DNA of 11,951 nt, taken from assembly GCA_027459565.1 (NCBI GenBank), contig DAIDIA010000301.1:1-11951 (forward strand), given 5' to 3'. Both the position numbers and the translations under genes were made by a program. Every line of letters begins with the position of its first letter. Position 1 is the first letter of the stretch. A model generated the notes under the pieces. That model had not been told where the DNA came from. It searched no databases and saw nothing but the letters and a program-made list of their open reading frames with translations. This stretch comes from Acidimicrobiaceae bacterium (GTDB taxonomy: Bacteria; Actinomycetota; Acidimicrobiia; Acidimicrobiales; Bog-793). This document shows, piece after piece, positions 5,717-11,951 of the stretch.

Positions 5717-6307
5717 TCAGGCGCGGCGTCCGACGAGGCGCCAGGTCGCTGGCAACAAGAGTGAGACGATGCCGGCCTTGATCGCATCGCCGGCGAGAAA
5801 CGGAGTCAGACCGAGTGCGATCGCCTTGGCGAGGTTCACGTGGATCGCGAGCGCGAGCCACGGGACGCCGATGAGGTAGATGAGGAACTCGCCGGCGAAC
5901 ATCGCCAACAGGGTGGTCCACACCGCCCGATCTGCCTTGCGCTCTGCGATCGCGCCGCATGCGTACGAGGCGAGGATGAATCCGATCAGGTACCCCGTGG
6001 AGGGACCCTGCCAACCCGAACTGTGGTGGATGAACCACGGCAGCCCGGCGATGCCGGCGAGGAAGTAGAGACCGAGTGCCATGGTCGCACGCCGGCGGCC
6101 GAGCGCGCAGCCCGTCAGGAGCACGCCGAGCGTCTGGCCGGTGATCGGAACCGGGGTGAACGAGAGCGGAATGGAGATCTGCGCGAGGATGCCGACGAAG
6201 GCCGCGCTGCCGACCACGAGGAGCGCATCGCGCACCAGGGTTCCCGGAAGCAGATCTGCCAGAACGATTGCCCGGCGGCGCTGCAGTGCAGCGGTTCCCT
6301 GTGACAT
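5717..6307 (-). CDS. bioY: Biotin transporter substrate-binding subunit BioY
   Basis: 196 residues, a six-helix S-component of an ECF biotin uptake system. Conserved segments: FTPVPITGQTLGVLLTG (50-66), ALGLYFLAGIAGLPWF (77-92), GPSTGYLIGF (101-110), and PFLAGDAIKA (169-178) containing the conserved Asp174 and Lys177 of the biotin-binding end. Start: GGGAGG sits five bases before the ATG at 6307; a longer reading to 6418 adds 37 unrelated residues and is rejected. No bioM/bioN energising subunits are adjacent, so it may use a shared ECF module elsewhere or act alone as reported for some BioY proteins. It lies 118 bases downstream of pyruvate carboxylase, a biotin enzyme, which supports the biotin assignment. 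BioB, BioD, BioF and BirA are not in the window. Confidence 0.95.
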   Translation of the reverse strand: MSQGTAALQRRRAIVLADLLPGTLVRDALLVVGSAAFVGILAQISIPLSFTPVPITGQTLGVLLTGCALGRRRATMALGLYFLAGIAGLPWFIHHSSGWQGPSTGYLIGFILASYACGAIAERKADRAVWTTLLAMFAGEFLIYLIGVPWLALAIHVNLAKAIALGLTPFLAGDAIKAGIVSLLLPATWRLVGRRA

Positions 6308-6412
6308 GTGGACCTCCCGATTTCCCCGAAAGACGAACGTCGTCATCGAATCCGGCCTCTTGTGATGAACGAGCGACACGAACGCAGTTTGATCCGCGAA
6401 GGGTACACGGCC

Positions 6413-6427
6413 GAACAACCGCCGTTC
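6413..6427. promoter_or_regulatory. Small dyad GAAC-N7-GTTC in the pyc-bioY gap, candidate operator
   Basis: GAAC (6413-6416) and GTTC (6424-6427) flank seven bases and overlap the pyc stop codon. A second dyad, GACGA-ACG-TCGTC, lies at 6332-6344, closer to bioY. GAAC/GTTC half-sites recall the general form of TetR-type biotin regulators in actinobacteria, but the spacing was not matched to a known site. The rest of this 118-base gap shows no clear promoter or terminator. Confidence 0.2.
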
Positions 6428-9400
6428 AAATAGGAGTCGGAGCGATACGAAGCAGAAGGTCCCCGGCGCGCACCGAGGTCACCGGTTCGACCGTGAGCGC
6501 CAGCACCGTGCCCGAGAGCGCGGCGGTGATGCCCGCCTCCATCTTCATCGCCTCGATCGTCGCGACGATCGTGCCCGCGGTCACCTCGTCGCCGGGTCGC
6601 ACCCGAATGGTGACGACACCGGTGAACGGAGCGGCGACCTGGGTCGGATCGTTCGGGTCCGCCCGCTCCGCTGCCGGCGCATCGAGTCCGAGGGACCGGT
6701 CGCGCACGGAGAGCGGCCGGTACTGGCCGTTCAGTGTGCACACGACGGTGCGCATTCCGCGCTCGTCGGCGTCGCCGATCGCCTCGAGCCCGTAGATCAG
6801 CGACACGCCGGGTTCGAGCTCCACCTCGGTCTCCTCGCCGTGGCGAAGACCGTAGAAGAACGCCCGCGAGGACAAGAGCGAGAGGTCGCCATAGGCGTTC
6901 GTCGCATCCTCGCACTCGCGCGTCGGTCCGGGAAAGAGCAGGCGGCTCAGCGTGTGTCGTCTCGTCGGCCCCTCGAGCAGTGCCTCGTCGTCCCCGGAGA
7001 TCGTCGGCTCCCTGAGCACGGGCGTGCGTCCGGCGAGCGCGCGACTGCGGAAGGGTTCGGGGAACCCATTCGCCGGTGTGCCGAGTTCGCCGGCGAGGAA
7101 TCCGAGCACGCTGTCGGGAATGTCGAACCGCTCCGGCTCGCGTTCGAACTCCTCGGGGTCCGCGCCCGAGGCCGCGAGCTGGAGGGCGAGATCACCGACG
7201 ACCTTGCTCGAGGGGGTCACCTTGACGATGTTCCCGAGGATCCTGTTCGCCTCCGCATAGAGGCGCTCGACGTCCTCGAAGCGGTCGCCGAGTCCGACCG
7301 CGGCTGCCTGCTGGCGGAGGTTCGAGAGCTGTCCGCCGGGGATCTCGTGTTGGTACACGCGTCCTGTCGGTCCGGGAAGGCCGCTCTCGAACGGGGCATA
7401 GAGGCGGCGAAGCGACTCGAAATAGGGCTCGAGCGCACTCAGCGCGTCGAGTCCGATCCCGGTCTCGTACTCGGAGTGATCGGTCGCTGCGACGATCGCT
7501 GAGAGCGAGGGCTGGCTGGTGGTGCCCGCCATCGGTGCGTGCGCGCCATCGATCGCATCGACACCCGCATCGAGCGCCGAGAGATAGGTCGCGAGCTGTC
7601 CACCCGAGGTGTCGTGCGTGTGCAGATGCACGGGAAGGTCGAAGCGCTCCCGGAGGGCACTGACGAGCCGGTGTGCCGCGGGCGGTCGAAGCAGCCCCGC
7701 CATGTCCTTGATGCACAGCATATGCACGCCGGCGTCGACGAGCCCATCCGCGATGTCGAGGTAGTAGTCGAGCGTGTAGGTGTGCTCGTTCGGATCCGAG
7801 AGGTCGCTCGTGTAACACAGCGCACCCTCGGCGATGGCGTGTGTCTCGAGCACCGCGTCGATCGCAGGACGCATCTGGTCGACGTCGTTGAGCGCATCGA
7901 AGATACGGAAGATGTCGACGCCGGTCTCTGCAGCCTCTTTGACAAAGTGGCGCGTCACGGTCTCGGGATAGGGCGTGTATCCGACCGTGTTGCGTCCGCG
8001 CAAGAGCATCTGCAGGCAGATGTTCGGGACCGCCTGACGCAGCAGCTCGAGGCGTTGCCAAGGGTCCTCGTGCAAGAAGCGCAGCGCGACGTCATAGGTT
8101 GCGCCTCCCCACGCCTCGAGCGAGAGGAGTTGGGGGGTCAGGCGCGCGATGTAGGGCGCGACGACCAAGAGGTCGGCGGTGCGGAGCCGCGTCGCGAGCA
8201 GCGACTGGTGTGCGTCGCGGAAGGTCGTATCGGTCACCCAGGGCGTGTTGGCGCTCCGGATCTCCTGAGCGAACGCGCTCGGCCCGACAAGGAGGAGCCG
8301 GTCCCTCGAGCCCTCGGGCGGTGGCGTCGAGAGATCGAGCCTCGGGAGCTTGTCCCTCGGGTTGACGGCACTCGGAAGCTCACCGTGGGGCCGGTTCACC
8401 GTCACCTCGGCGAGGTACGCGAGCAGTTTCGAGCCGCGGTCGGTACCGGTCCGCGCGCGCAGGAGTTCGGGATAGTCATCCAAAAGCGCCGTCGTCGCGC
8501 GCCCCTGCTTGAACTCCTCGTTGTCGAGCACGGCCTGGAGGAAATAGATGTTCGTCGCGACGCCGCGGATGCGAAATTCCGTGACCGCGCGTCGCGCCCG
8601 TGCAACGGTCTCGGGCCATGTGCGTGCTCGCGCGGTCATCTTGATCAGCATCGAGTCGAAGTAGGGGAGGACCTCTGCGCCGGCGTGGAGGGTGCCGCCA
8701 TCGAGGCGGATACCCGCGCCGCCCGCGCTCCGGTAGGCCGAGATCCTTCCGGTGTCGGGCCGGAAGTCGTTGTTCGGATCCTCGGTCGTGATGCGACACT
8801 GCAGCGCGCAACCCTGGATGGTGATCGCGTCCTGATCGAGGTTCAGCTGGTGCAGCGTCGTGCCGGCCGCGATCGCGAACTGCGCTCGGCCGCGATCGAC
8901 GCCGGTGACCTCCTCGGTCACCCTGTGTTCGACCTGGATCCGCGGATTCATCTCGATGAACACGTGCTGGCCGCGTTCGTCGACGAGGAACTCGACGGTA
9001 CCGGCGTTCTGGTAACCGATCGCATTCGCGAAGTTCACCGCGTCCTCGCACAGCCGCGCCCGGATCATCGGATCGAGGTTCTGCGCCGGGGCGACCTCGA
9101 TCACCTTCTGGTGCCGACGCTGGACCGAGCAGTCGCGCTCGAAGAGGTGCACGATGTTGCCGTGCATGTCGCCGAGGACCTGAACCTCGCTGTGGCGCGG
9201 CCGGACGACGGCCTGTTCCAAGAAGATGGTCTCGTCACCGAACGCCGAGGCCGCCTCGCGCCGCGCGGCATCGATGGCATTGGCAAGCTGTCTCGGAGTG
9301 TCGACGCGGCGTAGCCCGCGTCCTCCGCCCCCAGCGGCAGCCTTGACGAACAACGGGAACCCGATCGCCTCGGCGGCGCTGATCAGATCGTTGGGTTCGG

Positions 9401-9812
9401 TCGTTCCCGGTGTGGTGCGCAGCACCGGAAGTCCCGCGACCCTAGCCACCTCGAGCGCGCGGACCTTGTTTCCGGCGAGTCGGAGCACACCCGCAGGCGG
9501 ACCGATGAAGGTGATGTTGTTGGCGTGACACGCCTCGGCGAGCGCGGGGTTCTCCGAGAGGAATCCATATCCCGGGTAGATCGCGTCCGCCCCCGAGCGG
9601 AGCGCGACCTCGATCAGCGCGTCGATGTCGAGGTACGCGGTGACCGGACGCCCCCGCTCGCCAATCACATACGACTCGTCCGCCTTTTGTCGATGGAGCG
9701 AGTTGCGGTCCTCGTAGGCATAGACCGCGACGGATCGCAGACCGATCTCGTACGCGGCGCGAAATGCGCGGATCGCGATCTCACCACGATTAGCGACCAA
9801 TACCTTCTTCAC
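6426..9812 (-). CDS. pyc: Pyruvate carboxylase (biotin-dependent, single-chain)
   Basis: 1128 residues, the normal length. It carboxylates pyruvate to oxaloacetate with ATP and bicarbonate, refilling the TCA cycle. Domain order: biotin carboxylase (about 1-450) with KVLVANRGEIAIRAFRA, the ATP-grasp glycine loop KAAAGGGGRGLR (157-168) and EMNPRIQVEHRVTE (287-300); carboxyltransferase (about 520-800) with DTTFRDAHQS (528-537), the carbamylated-lysine motif IKDMAG (701-706, Lys702) and the metal-site HLHTHD (729-734); the allosteric/linker region; and the biotinyl domain (about 1055-1126) with EAMKME, Lys1090 being the biotinylation site. The start is GTG (9812-9810), preceded by GGAGAG at four to five bases. 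A TATCGT box lies 19 bases further out. No break or missing key residue was seen. It leads the bioY-ridA-oxidoreductase block and is divergent from aroC. Confidence 0.97.
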   Translation of the reverse strand: MKKVLVANRGEIAIRAFRAAYEIGLRSVAVYAYEDRNSLHRQKADESYVIGERGRPVTAYLDIDALIEVALRSGADAIYPGYGFLSENPALAEACHANNITFIGPPAGVLRLAGNKVRALEVARVAGLPVLRTTPGTTEPNDLISAAEAIGFPLFVKAAAGGGGRGLRRVDTPRQLANAIDAARREAASAFGDETIFLEQAVVRPRHSEVQVLGDMHGNIVHLFERDCSVQRRHQKVIEVAPAQNLDPMIRARLCEDAVNFANAIGYQNAGTVEFLVDERGQHVFIEMNPRIQVEHRVTEEVTGVDRGRAQFAIAAGTTLHQLNLDQDAITIQGCALQCRITTEDPNNDFRPDTGRISAYRSAGGAGIRLDGGTLHAGAEVLPYFDSMLIKMTARARTWPETVARARRAVTEFRIRGVATNIYFLQAVLDNEEFKQGRATTALLDDYPELLRARTGTDRGSKLLAYLAEVTVNRPHGELPSAVNPRDKLPRLDLSTPPPEGSRDRLLLVGPSAFAQEIRSANTPWVTDTTFRDAHQSLLATRLRTADLLVVAPYIARLTPQLLSLEAWGGATYDVALRFLHEDPWQRLELLRQAVPNICLQMLLRGRNTVGYTPYPETVTRHFVKEAAETGVDIFRIFDALNDVDQMRPAIDAVLETHAIAEGALCYTSDLSDPNEHTYTLDYYLDIADGLVDAGVHMLCIKDMAGLLRPPAAHRLVSALRERFDLPVHLHTHDTSGGQLATYLSALDAGVDAIDGAHAPMAGTTSQPSLSAIVAATDHSEYETGIGLDALSALEPYFESLRRLYAPFESGLPGPTGRVYQHEIPGGQLSNLRQQAAAVGLGDRFEDVERLYAEANRILGNIVKVTPSSKVVGDLALQLAASGADPEEFEREPERFDIPDSVLGFLAGELGTPANGFPEPFRSRALAGRTPVLREPTISGDDEALLEGPTRRHTLSRLLFPGPTRECEDATNAYGDLSLLSSRAFFYGLRHGEETEVELEPGVSLIYGLEAIGDADERGMRTVVCTLNGQYRPLSVRDRSLGLDAPAAERADPNDPTQVAAPFTGVVTIRVRPGDEVTAGTIVATIEAMKMEAGITAALSGTVLALTVEPVTSVRAGDLLLRIAPTPI

Positions 9813-9831
9813 GGCTCTCCAAGCTTGATGA

Positions 9832-9837
9832 ACGATA
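9832..9837 (-). promoter_or_regulatory. Candidate -10 box (TATCGT) for pyc
   Basis: Minus-strand TATCGT lies 19 bases before the pyc GTG, leaving a short leader that carries the GGAGAG ribosome site. The same hexamer serves the nuclease gene. No -35 match was found. Confidence 0.3.
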
Positions 9838-9865
9838 AGACGGCGCTACCTCATTGCGCCATGGC

Positions 9866-9948
9866 CGATGCGCGTCATCGAGAGAGCCTCTCTCAGTTAC
9901 GCTCCGGCCACTTTGGCGTGCCGCCAACGATACGCGGTTTCGCCGCGT
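9866..9948. repeat. Cluster of four dyads in the pyc-aroC divergent gap
   Basis: Within 83 bases there are four exact inverted repeats: CGATG-N5-CATCG (9866-9880), GAGAGAG-C-CTCTCTC (9880-9894), TTGGCG-TGC-CGCCAA (9913-9927) and ACGCGG-TTTCG-CCGCGT (9932-9948). The first two touch. The arms differ between dyads, so this is not one repeated operator. The 252-base gap has no credible gene; the remaining part (9949-10051) is GC-rich with no clear signal. Confidence 0.4.
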
Positions 9949-10051
9949 CCGCGCGCGCTCGGGAAGACCATGGCGAGGGGCGCTCTGGTCAATCGTCGCC
10001 CGACCGGCCCCTTCGCCCGGTGCCTCGTCGCCGAGATTGCGACGGTGCCAC

Positions 10052-10057
10052 TAGATT
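10052..10057 (+). promoter_or_regulatory. Candidate -10 box (TAGATT) for aroC, leaderless geometry
   Basis: TAGATT fits TANNNT and ends seven bases before the aroC ATG at 10065. No Shine-Dalgarno sequence lies in front of that ATG, which fits a leaderless transcript. A -35 hexamer was not found at normal spacing. Confidence 0.45.
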
Positions 10058-10064
10058 GGCAGCC

Positions 10065-11243
10065 ATGCTCCGCTATCTCACCGCAGGGGAGTCCCATGGG
10101 AAGTCACTCGTCGTCATCGTTGAGGGGCTGCCGGCTGGACTGAGGATCGAACAGTCCGAGATCACCGGCGAGCTCGGTCGTCGTCGTCTTGGCTATGGGC
10201 GCGGTCCGCGGATGCGCTTTGAACAGGACGAGATCGAGATGCTCGCGGGCGTCCGTCACGGGCGCACGCTCGGCTCACCGGTCGCGATCGAGATCGCCAA
10301 CACCGAGTGGCCAAAGTGGGTCGAGGAGATGTCGCCGGCTCCGGGGCGGCCTGCGAAGATCCTCACCGCTCCGCGGCCCGGACACGCGGACCTCGCGGGA
10401 ATGCAGAAATACGGATTCGGCGACGCGCGAGACGTCCTTGAGCGTGCCTCGGCGAGAGAGACCGCGGCGCGCGTTGTCGCGGGTTGCCTCGCGAAGGCGC
10501 TGCTGGCGGAGATCGGTGTTGCGGTGCTGAGCCACATCACCGCGATCGGATCGGCGGTGTCGACCTCGTCGGTTCGGCCGGGTGTCGATGACCTCGACAG
10601 GGTCGATGCGAGCGAGGTGCGCTGCATCGATGTAGCCGCAGCCGAACGGATGGTCGCGGCGATCAAAGCCGCGGCGAAGGTCGGGGACTCGCTCGGTGGC
10701 GTCGCCGAGGTGATCGCCTATGGTGTCCCGGTCGGCCTCGGAAGTCACGTGCACTGGGACCGCAAGATCGACGGGATGCTCGCTCAGGCGCTGATGAGCA
10801 TCCAGGCGGTCAAGGGGGTGGAGATCGGCGACGGATTCACCATTGCGCATCAGCTCGGTTCCGAGGCGCACGACGCGATCTTCTACGACGAACACGATGA
10901 CCGCTACATCCGCGAGACGACGCGTGCCGGCGGCGTGGAGGGCGGGATCACCACCGGTGGGCCGGTCATCGCGCACGTCGCGATGAAGCCGCTGGCGACA
11001 CTGAACCGGCCGACGCTTCACACGGTGGATGTCGTGACCAAGGAGGACACGGTCTCGTTCAAGGAGCGCACCGACGTCACCGCCGTCCCCGCGATGGGCG
11101 TGGTCGCGGAGACAATGATGTCGCTCGTGCTCGCCAATGAGGCGCTGCGCAAGTTCGGCGGCGACTCGATCGCCGAGTTCACGCGCAACCACCGGGCCTT
11201 CGTGGAGACGTGCAATGCCACACCCTCGGCGGTGACGCCCTAG
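10065..11243 (+). CDS. aroC: Chorismate synthase
   Basis: 392 residues, typical length. The FMN-dependent enzyme removes phosphate from EPSP to give chorismate, the branch point to aromatic amino acids, folate and quinones. Signatures: LTAGESHGKSL (5-15) with the catalytic His11, RRRLGYGRGPRM (39-50), RPGHADLAGMQKYGFGDARD (104-123) with His107, LERASARETAARV (125-137), SIQAVKGVEIGDGF (245-258), AGGVEGGITTGGP (288-300), and RTDVTAVPAMGVVAE (335-349). The ATG at 10065 gives the exact family N terminus; the open frame continues upstream to 9525 but that part is antisense to pyc. Usual partners aroK and aroB are not adjacent in this window. TTGG in place of the common SNG in the 288-300 motif is a minor variation. 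All key residues are kept. Confidence 0.97.
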   Translation: MLRYLTAGESHGKSLVVIVEGLPAGLRIEQSEITGELGRRRLGYGRGPRMRFEQDEIEMLAGVRHGRTLGSPVAIEIANTEWPKWVEEMSPAPGRPAKILTAPRPGHADLAGMQKYGFGDARDVLERASARETAARVVAGCLAKALLAEIGVAVLSHITAIGSAVSTSSVRPGVDDLDRVDASEVRCIDVAAAERMVAAIKAAAKVGDSLGGVAEVIAYGVPVGLGSHVHWDRKIDGMLAQALMSIQAVKGVEIGDGFTIAHQLGSEAHDAIFYDEHDDRYIRETTRAGGVEGGITTGGPVIAHVAMKPLATLNRPTLHTVDVVTKEDTVSFKERTDVTAVPAMGVVAETMMSLVLANEALRKFGGDSIAEFTRNHRAFVETCNATPSAVTP

Positions 11244-11254
11244 CAGCGTTCACC

Positions 11255-11268
11255 GACCGGGCGCGGTC
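11255..11268 (+). terminator. Weak hairpin after aroC
   Basis: GACCG (11255-11259) pairs with CGGTC (11264-11268) around GGCG, 12 bases after the aroC stop. There is no T-run after it, so it is a poor intrinsic terminator and is listed for its position. Confidence 0.2.
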
Positions 11269-11273
11269 TGCCT

Positions 11274-11289
11274 CAATTGGGGCAATTGG
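11274..11289. repeat. Tandem CAATTGG repeat
   Basis: CAATTGG occurs at 11274-11280 and 11283-11289 with a nine-base period, each holding the palindrome CAATTG. It lies 195 bases before the ferredoxin start in the 241-base aroC-ferredoxin gap. A regulator site is possible; no known one was recognised. Confidence 0.25.
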
Positions 11290-11448
11290 AGCGCCGGGAG
11301 GGGAGCGATTATGGTTGGGCCACCCAGTGCAAGCCTCACACCGCCGAGCTGTCGATGGAACTGCCTGAGGAACGACGGGCCCTTTCCAATTAATACCGAT
11401 CTTTTGTATCCAGCACCGAGAAGAACCAATATCGTCAATAATTGCCCC

Positions 11449-11469
11449 ATGAACTGGTGGCGAGACTGA
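11449..11469 (+). other. Possible six-codon upstream ORF (MNWWRD) before the ferredoxin
   Basis: ATG at 11449 opens a frame of six codons ending in TGA, 15 bases before the ferredoxin ATG. AATAAT (11437-11442), a good -10 box, ends six bases before this ATG, so the small frame could be translated leaderless. Two adjacent Trp codons recall tryptophan leader peptides, but the downstream gene is not a trp gene and no attenuator hairpin was found between them. The surrounding stretch (about 11385-11447) is AT-rich compared with the rest of the window. Confidence 0.2.
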
Positions 11470-11484
11470 AGAAGGGAACTTGCA

Positions 11485-11673
11485 ATGAAGATCACGCTCA
11501 ACCTCGACCTGTGTGCCGGGCACGGCCAGTGCGAAGACGCCGCGCCCGAGGTATTCACCGTGAATGACGAGGGTCTCGTCGTTCAGCTGATCGAGAACCC
11601 GGGCGAGGAGTACCGCGCGCAGGTAGAGGACGCCGCGCGTCGCTGCCCAGCAGACGTCATCACGGTCGAATAG
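11485..11673 (+). CDS. P450-type small ferredoxin ([3Fe-4S] or [4Fe-4S])
   Basis: 62 residues. The cluster motif is CAGHGQC (10-16) plus CP at 54-55, the CxxHxxC...CP pattern of actinobacterial ferredoxins that pass electrons to cytochrome P450s. His13 replaces the second Cys of a four-cysteine site, which usually means a [3Fe-4S] cluster, though some such proteins can hold a fourth iron. The acidic surface (EDAAPEVF, 17-24) is usual for partner docking. The start is supported by AAGGGA about seven bases upstream. The next gene, 43 bases away, is the matching reductase. No P450 lies within the window; one may lie downstream or elsewhere. Confidence 0.93.
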   Translation: MKITLNLDLCAGHGQCEDAAPEVFTVNDEGLVVQLIENPGEEYRAQVEDAARRCPADVITVE

Positions 11674-11679
11674 TCACTC

Positions 11680-11702
11680 CGCCGGCGACGGCGATCTTTT
11701 TT
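11680..11702 (+). terminator. Hairpin with GNRA loop and T-tract between ferredoxin and reductase
   Basis: CGCCG (11680-11684) pairs with CGGCG (11689-11693) around a GCGA tetraloop, then ATC and six Ts (11697-11702). It has the form of a short intrinsic terminator and lies inside what should be one operon, just before the reductase ribosome site AGGAGAG (11704-11710). A five-pair stem is short, so partial termination is likelier than complete. Confidence 0.45.
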
Positions 11703-11716
11703 CAGGAGAGCACCGA

Positions 11717-11951
11717 ATGTCCATGGATCGCATCGTCGTCGCTGGCGCCTCCCTCGGAGGCCTGCGCACCGCGGAGGCACTCCGTCACGAGGGATTTGCC
11801 GGGGACCTGATCGTCATCGGCCAGGAGCACCACTTCCCGCCCTATGACCGTCCCCCGCTCTCGAAGGAGATCCTCAAGGGAGAGTGGGAGGCCGACCGCG
11901 GTCGGCTCAAGGTCATCGAGAACCTCAACGCCGAGATGGTCCTTGGCAGGC
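11717..11951 (+). CDS. FAD-dependent ferredoxin reductase, N-terminal part (cut by window edge)
   Basis: ATG at 11717 with AGGAGAG six bases upstream opens a frame that runs to the end of the window (78 codons, no stop). The N terminus IVVAGASLGGLRTAEALR (6-23) is a Rossmann FAD-binding segment with GxSxGG in place of GxGxxG. PYDRPPLSKEILKG (42-55) is the hallmark of ferredoxin/rubredoxin reductases of the putidaredoxin reductase and BphA4 type. The enzyme takes electrons from NAD(P)H and reduces the ferredoxin encoded just before it, in the cytosol. Its NAD(P)H domain and C-terminal domain lie outside the window. Confidence 0.92.
   Translation, partial: MSMDRIVVAGASLGGLRTAEALRHEGFAGDLIVIGQEHHFPPYDRPPLSKEILKGEWEADRGRLKVIENLNAEMVLGR

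Noticed and set aside
7539..9314. 591-codon open frame on the plus strand
   Set aside because: It is antisense to pyc, whose domains and catalytic residues are intact over the whole stretch. The Arg/Glu/Val-rich product has no recognisable motif. Long antisense frames are common in GC-rich genes.
9525..10064. In-frame upstream extension of aroC by 180 codons
   Set aside because: It overlaps pyc antisense, and chorismate synthase always begins at the MLRYLTAGESHG-type N terminus.
9897..10097. 66-codon minus-strand frame in the pyc-aroC gap
   Set aside because: It overlaps the aroC start, has no ribosome site and shows no motif.

Overview
The window is a GC-rich, gene-dense chromosomal segment that looks actinobacterial. 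The gene set fits Acidimicrobiia or a relative: a stand-alone NifU C-terminal-domain protein, a single-domain RecB-like nuclease, a fused three-domain pyruvate carboxylase, and a P450-type ferredoxin with its reductase. Several genes also have a TANNNT box 6-7 bases before an ATG that lacks a Shine-Dalgarno sequence, which is leaderless geometry. The class-level placement is inference from gene content. No mobile element, CRISPR array, tRNA, rRNA or phage gene was seen. Genes cover nearly everything, and the longest gap is 252 bases.

Layout. Positions 1-62 (minus) hold the first 20 codons of a sugar-nucleotidyltransferase-like gene, divergent from a NifU-domain protein (142-558, plus). A minus-strand block follows: a PD-(D/E)XK nuclease (3465-2695), a PAP2 phosphatase (2613-2071), purE (1935-1441) and a degenerate YdjC/ChbG-fold protein (1428-601). 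It converges on the NifU gene. A DedA membrane protein (3555-4157, plus) is divergent from the nuclease. A second minus-strand block reads pyc (9812-6426), bioY (6307-5717), a RidA-family protein (5649-5260) and a luciferase-like flavin oxidoreductase (5221-4208), and converges on dedA. aroC (10065-11243, plus) is divergent from pyc. After aroC come a small ferredoxin (11485-11673) and the start of its probable FAD-dependent reductase (11717 to the window end).

How the genes work together. Pyruvate carboxylase needs covalently bound biotin, and the next gene encodes a BioY biotin uptake protein, so the cofactor supply sits beside its consumer. The ferredoxin and reductase form an NAD(P)H-to-iron-sulfur electron chain of the kind that feeds cytochrome P450s; no P450 is visible here. 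purE (purine synthesis) and aroC (chorismate) are housekeeping genes.

I do not see a convincing new multi-gene system. The most unusual points are: a YdjC-fold protein that has lost several expected metal ligands, placed 12 bases behind purE; a hairpin plus T-tract between ferredoxin and reductase; dyads that contain the start codons of the phosphatase and the oxidoreductase; a cluster of four dyads between pyc and aroC; and a six-codon Trp-Trp reading frame in an AT-rich leader before the ferredoxin. These are mostly sequence observations without a proven function.
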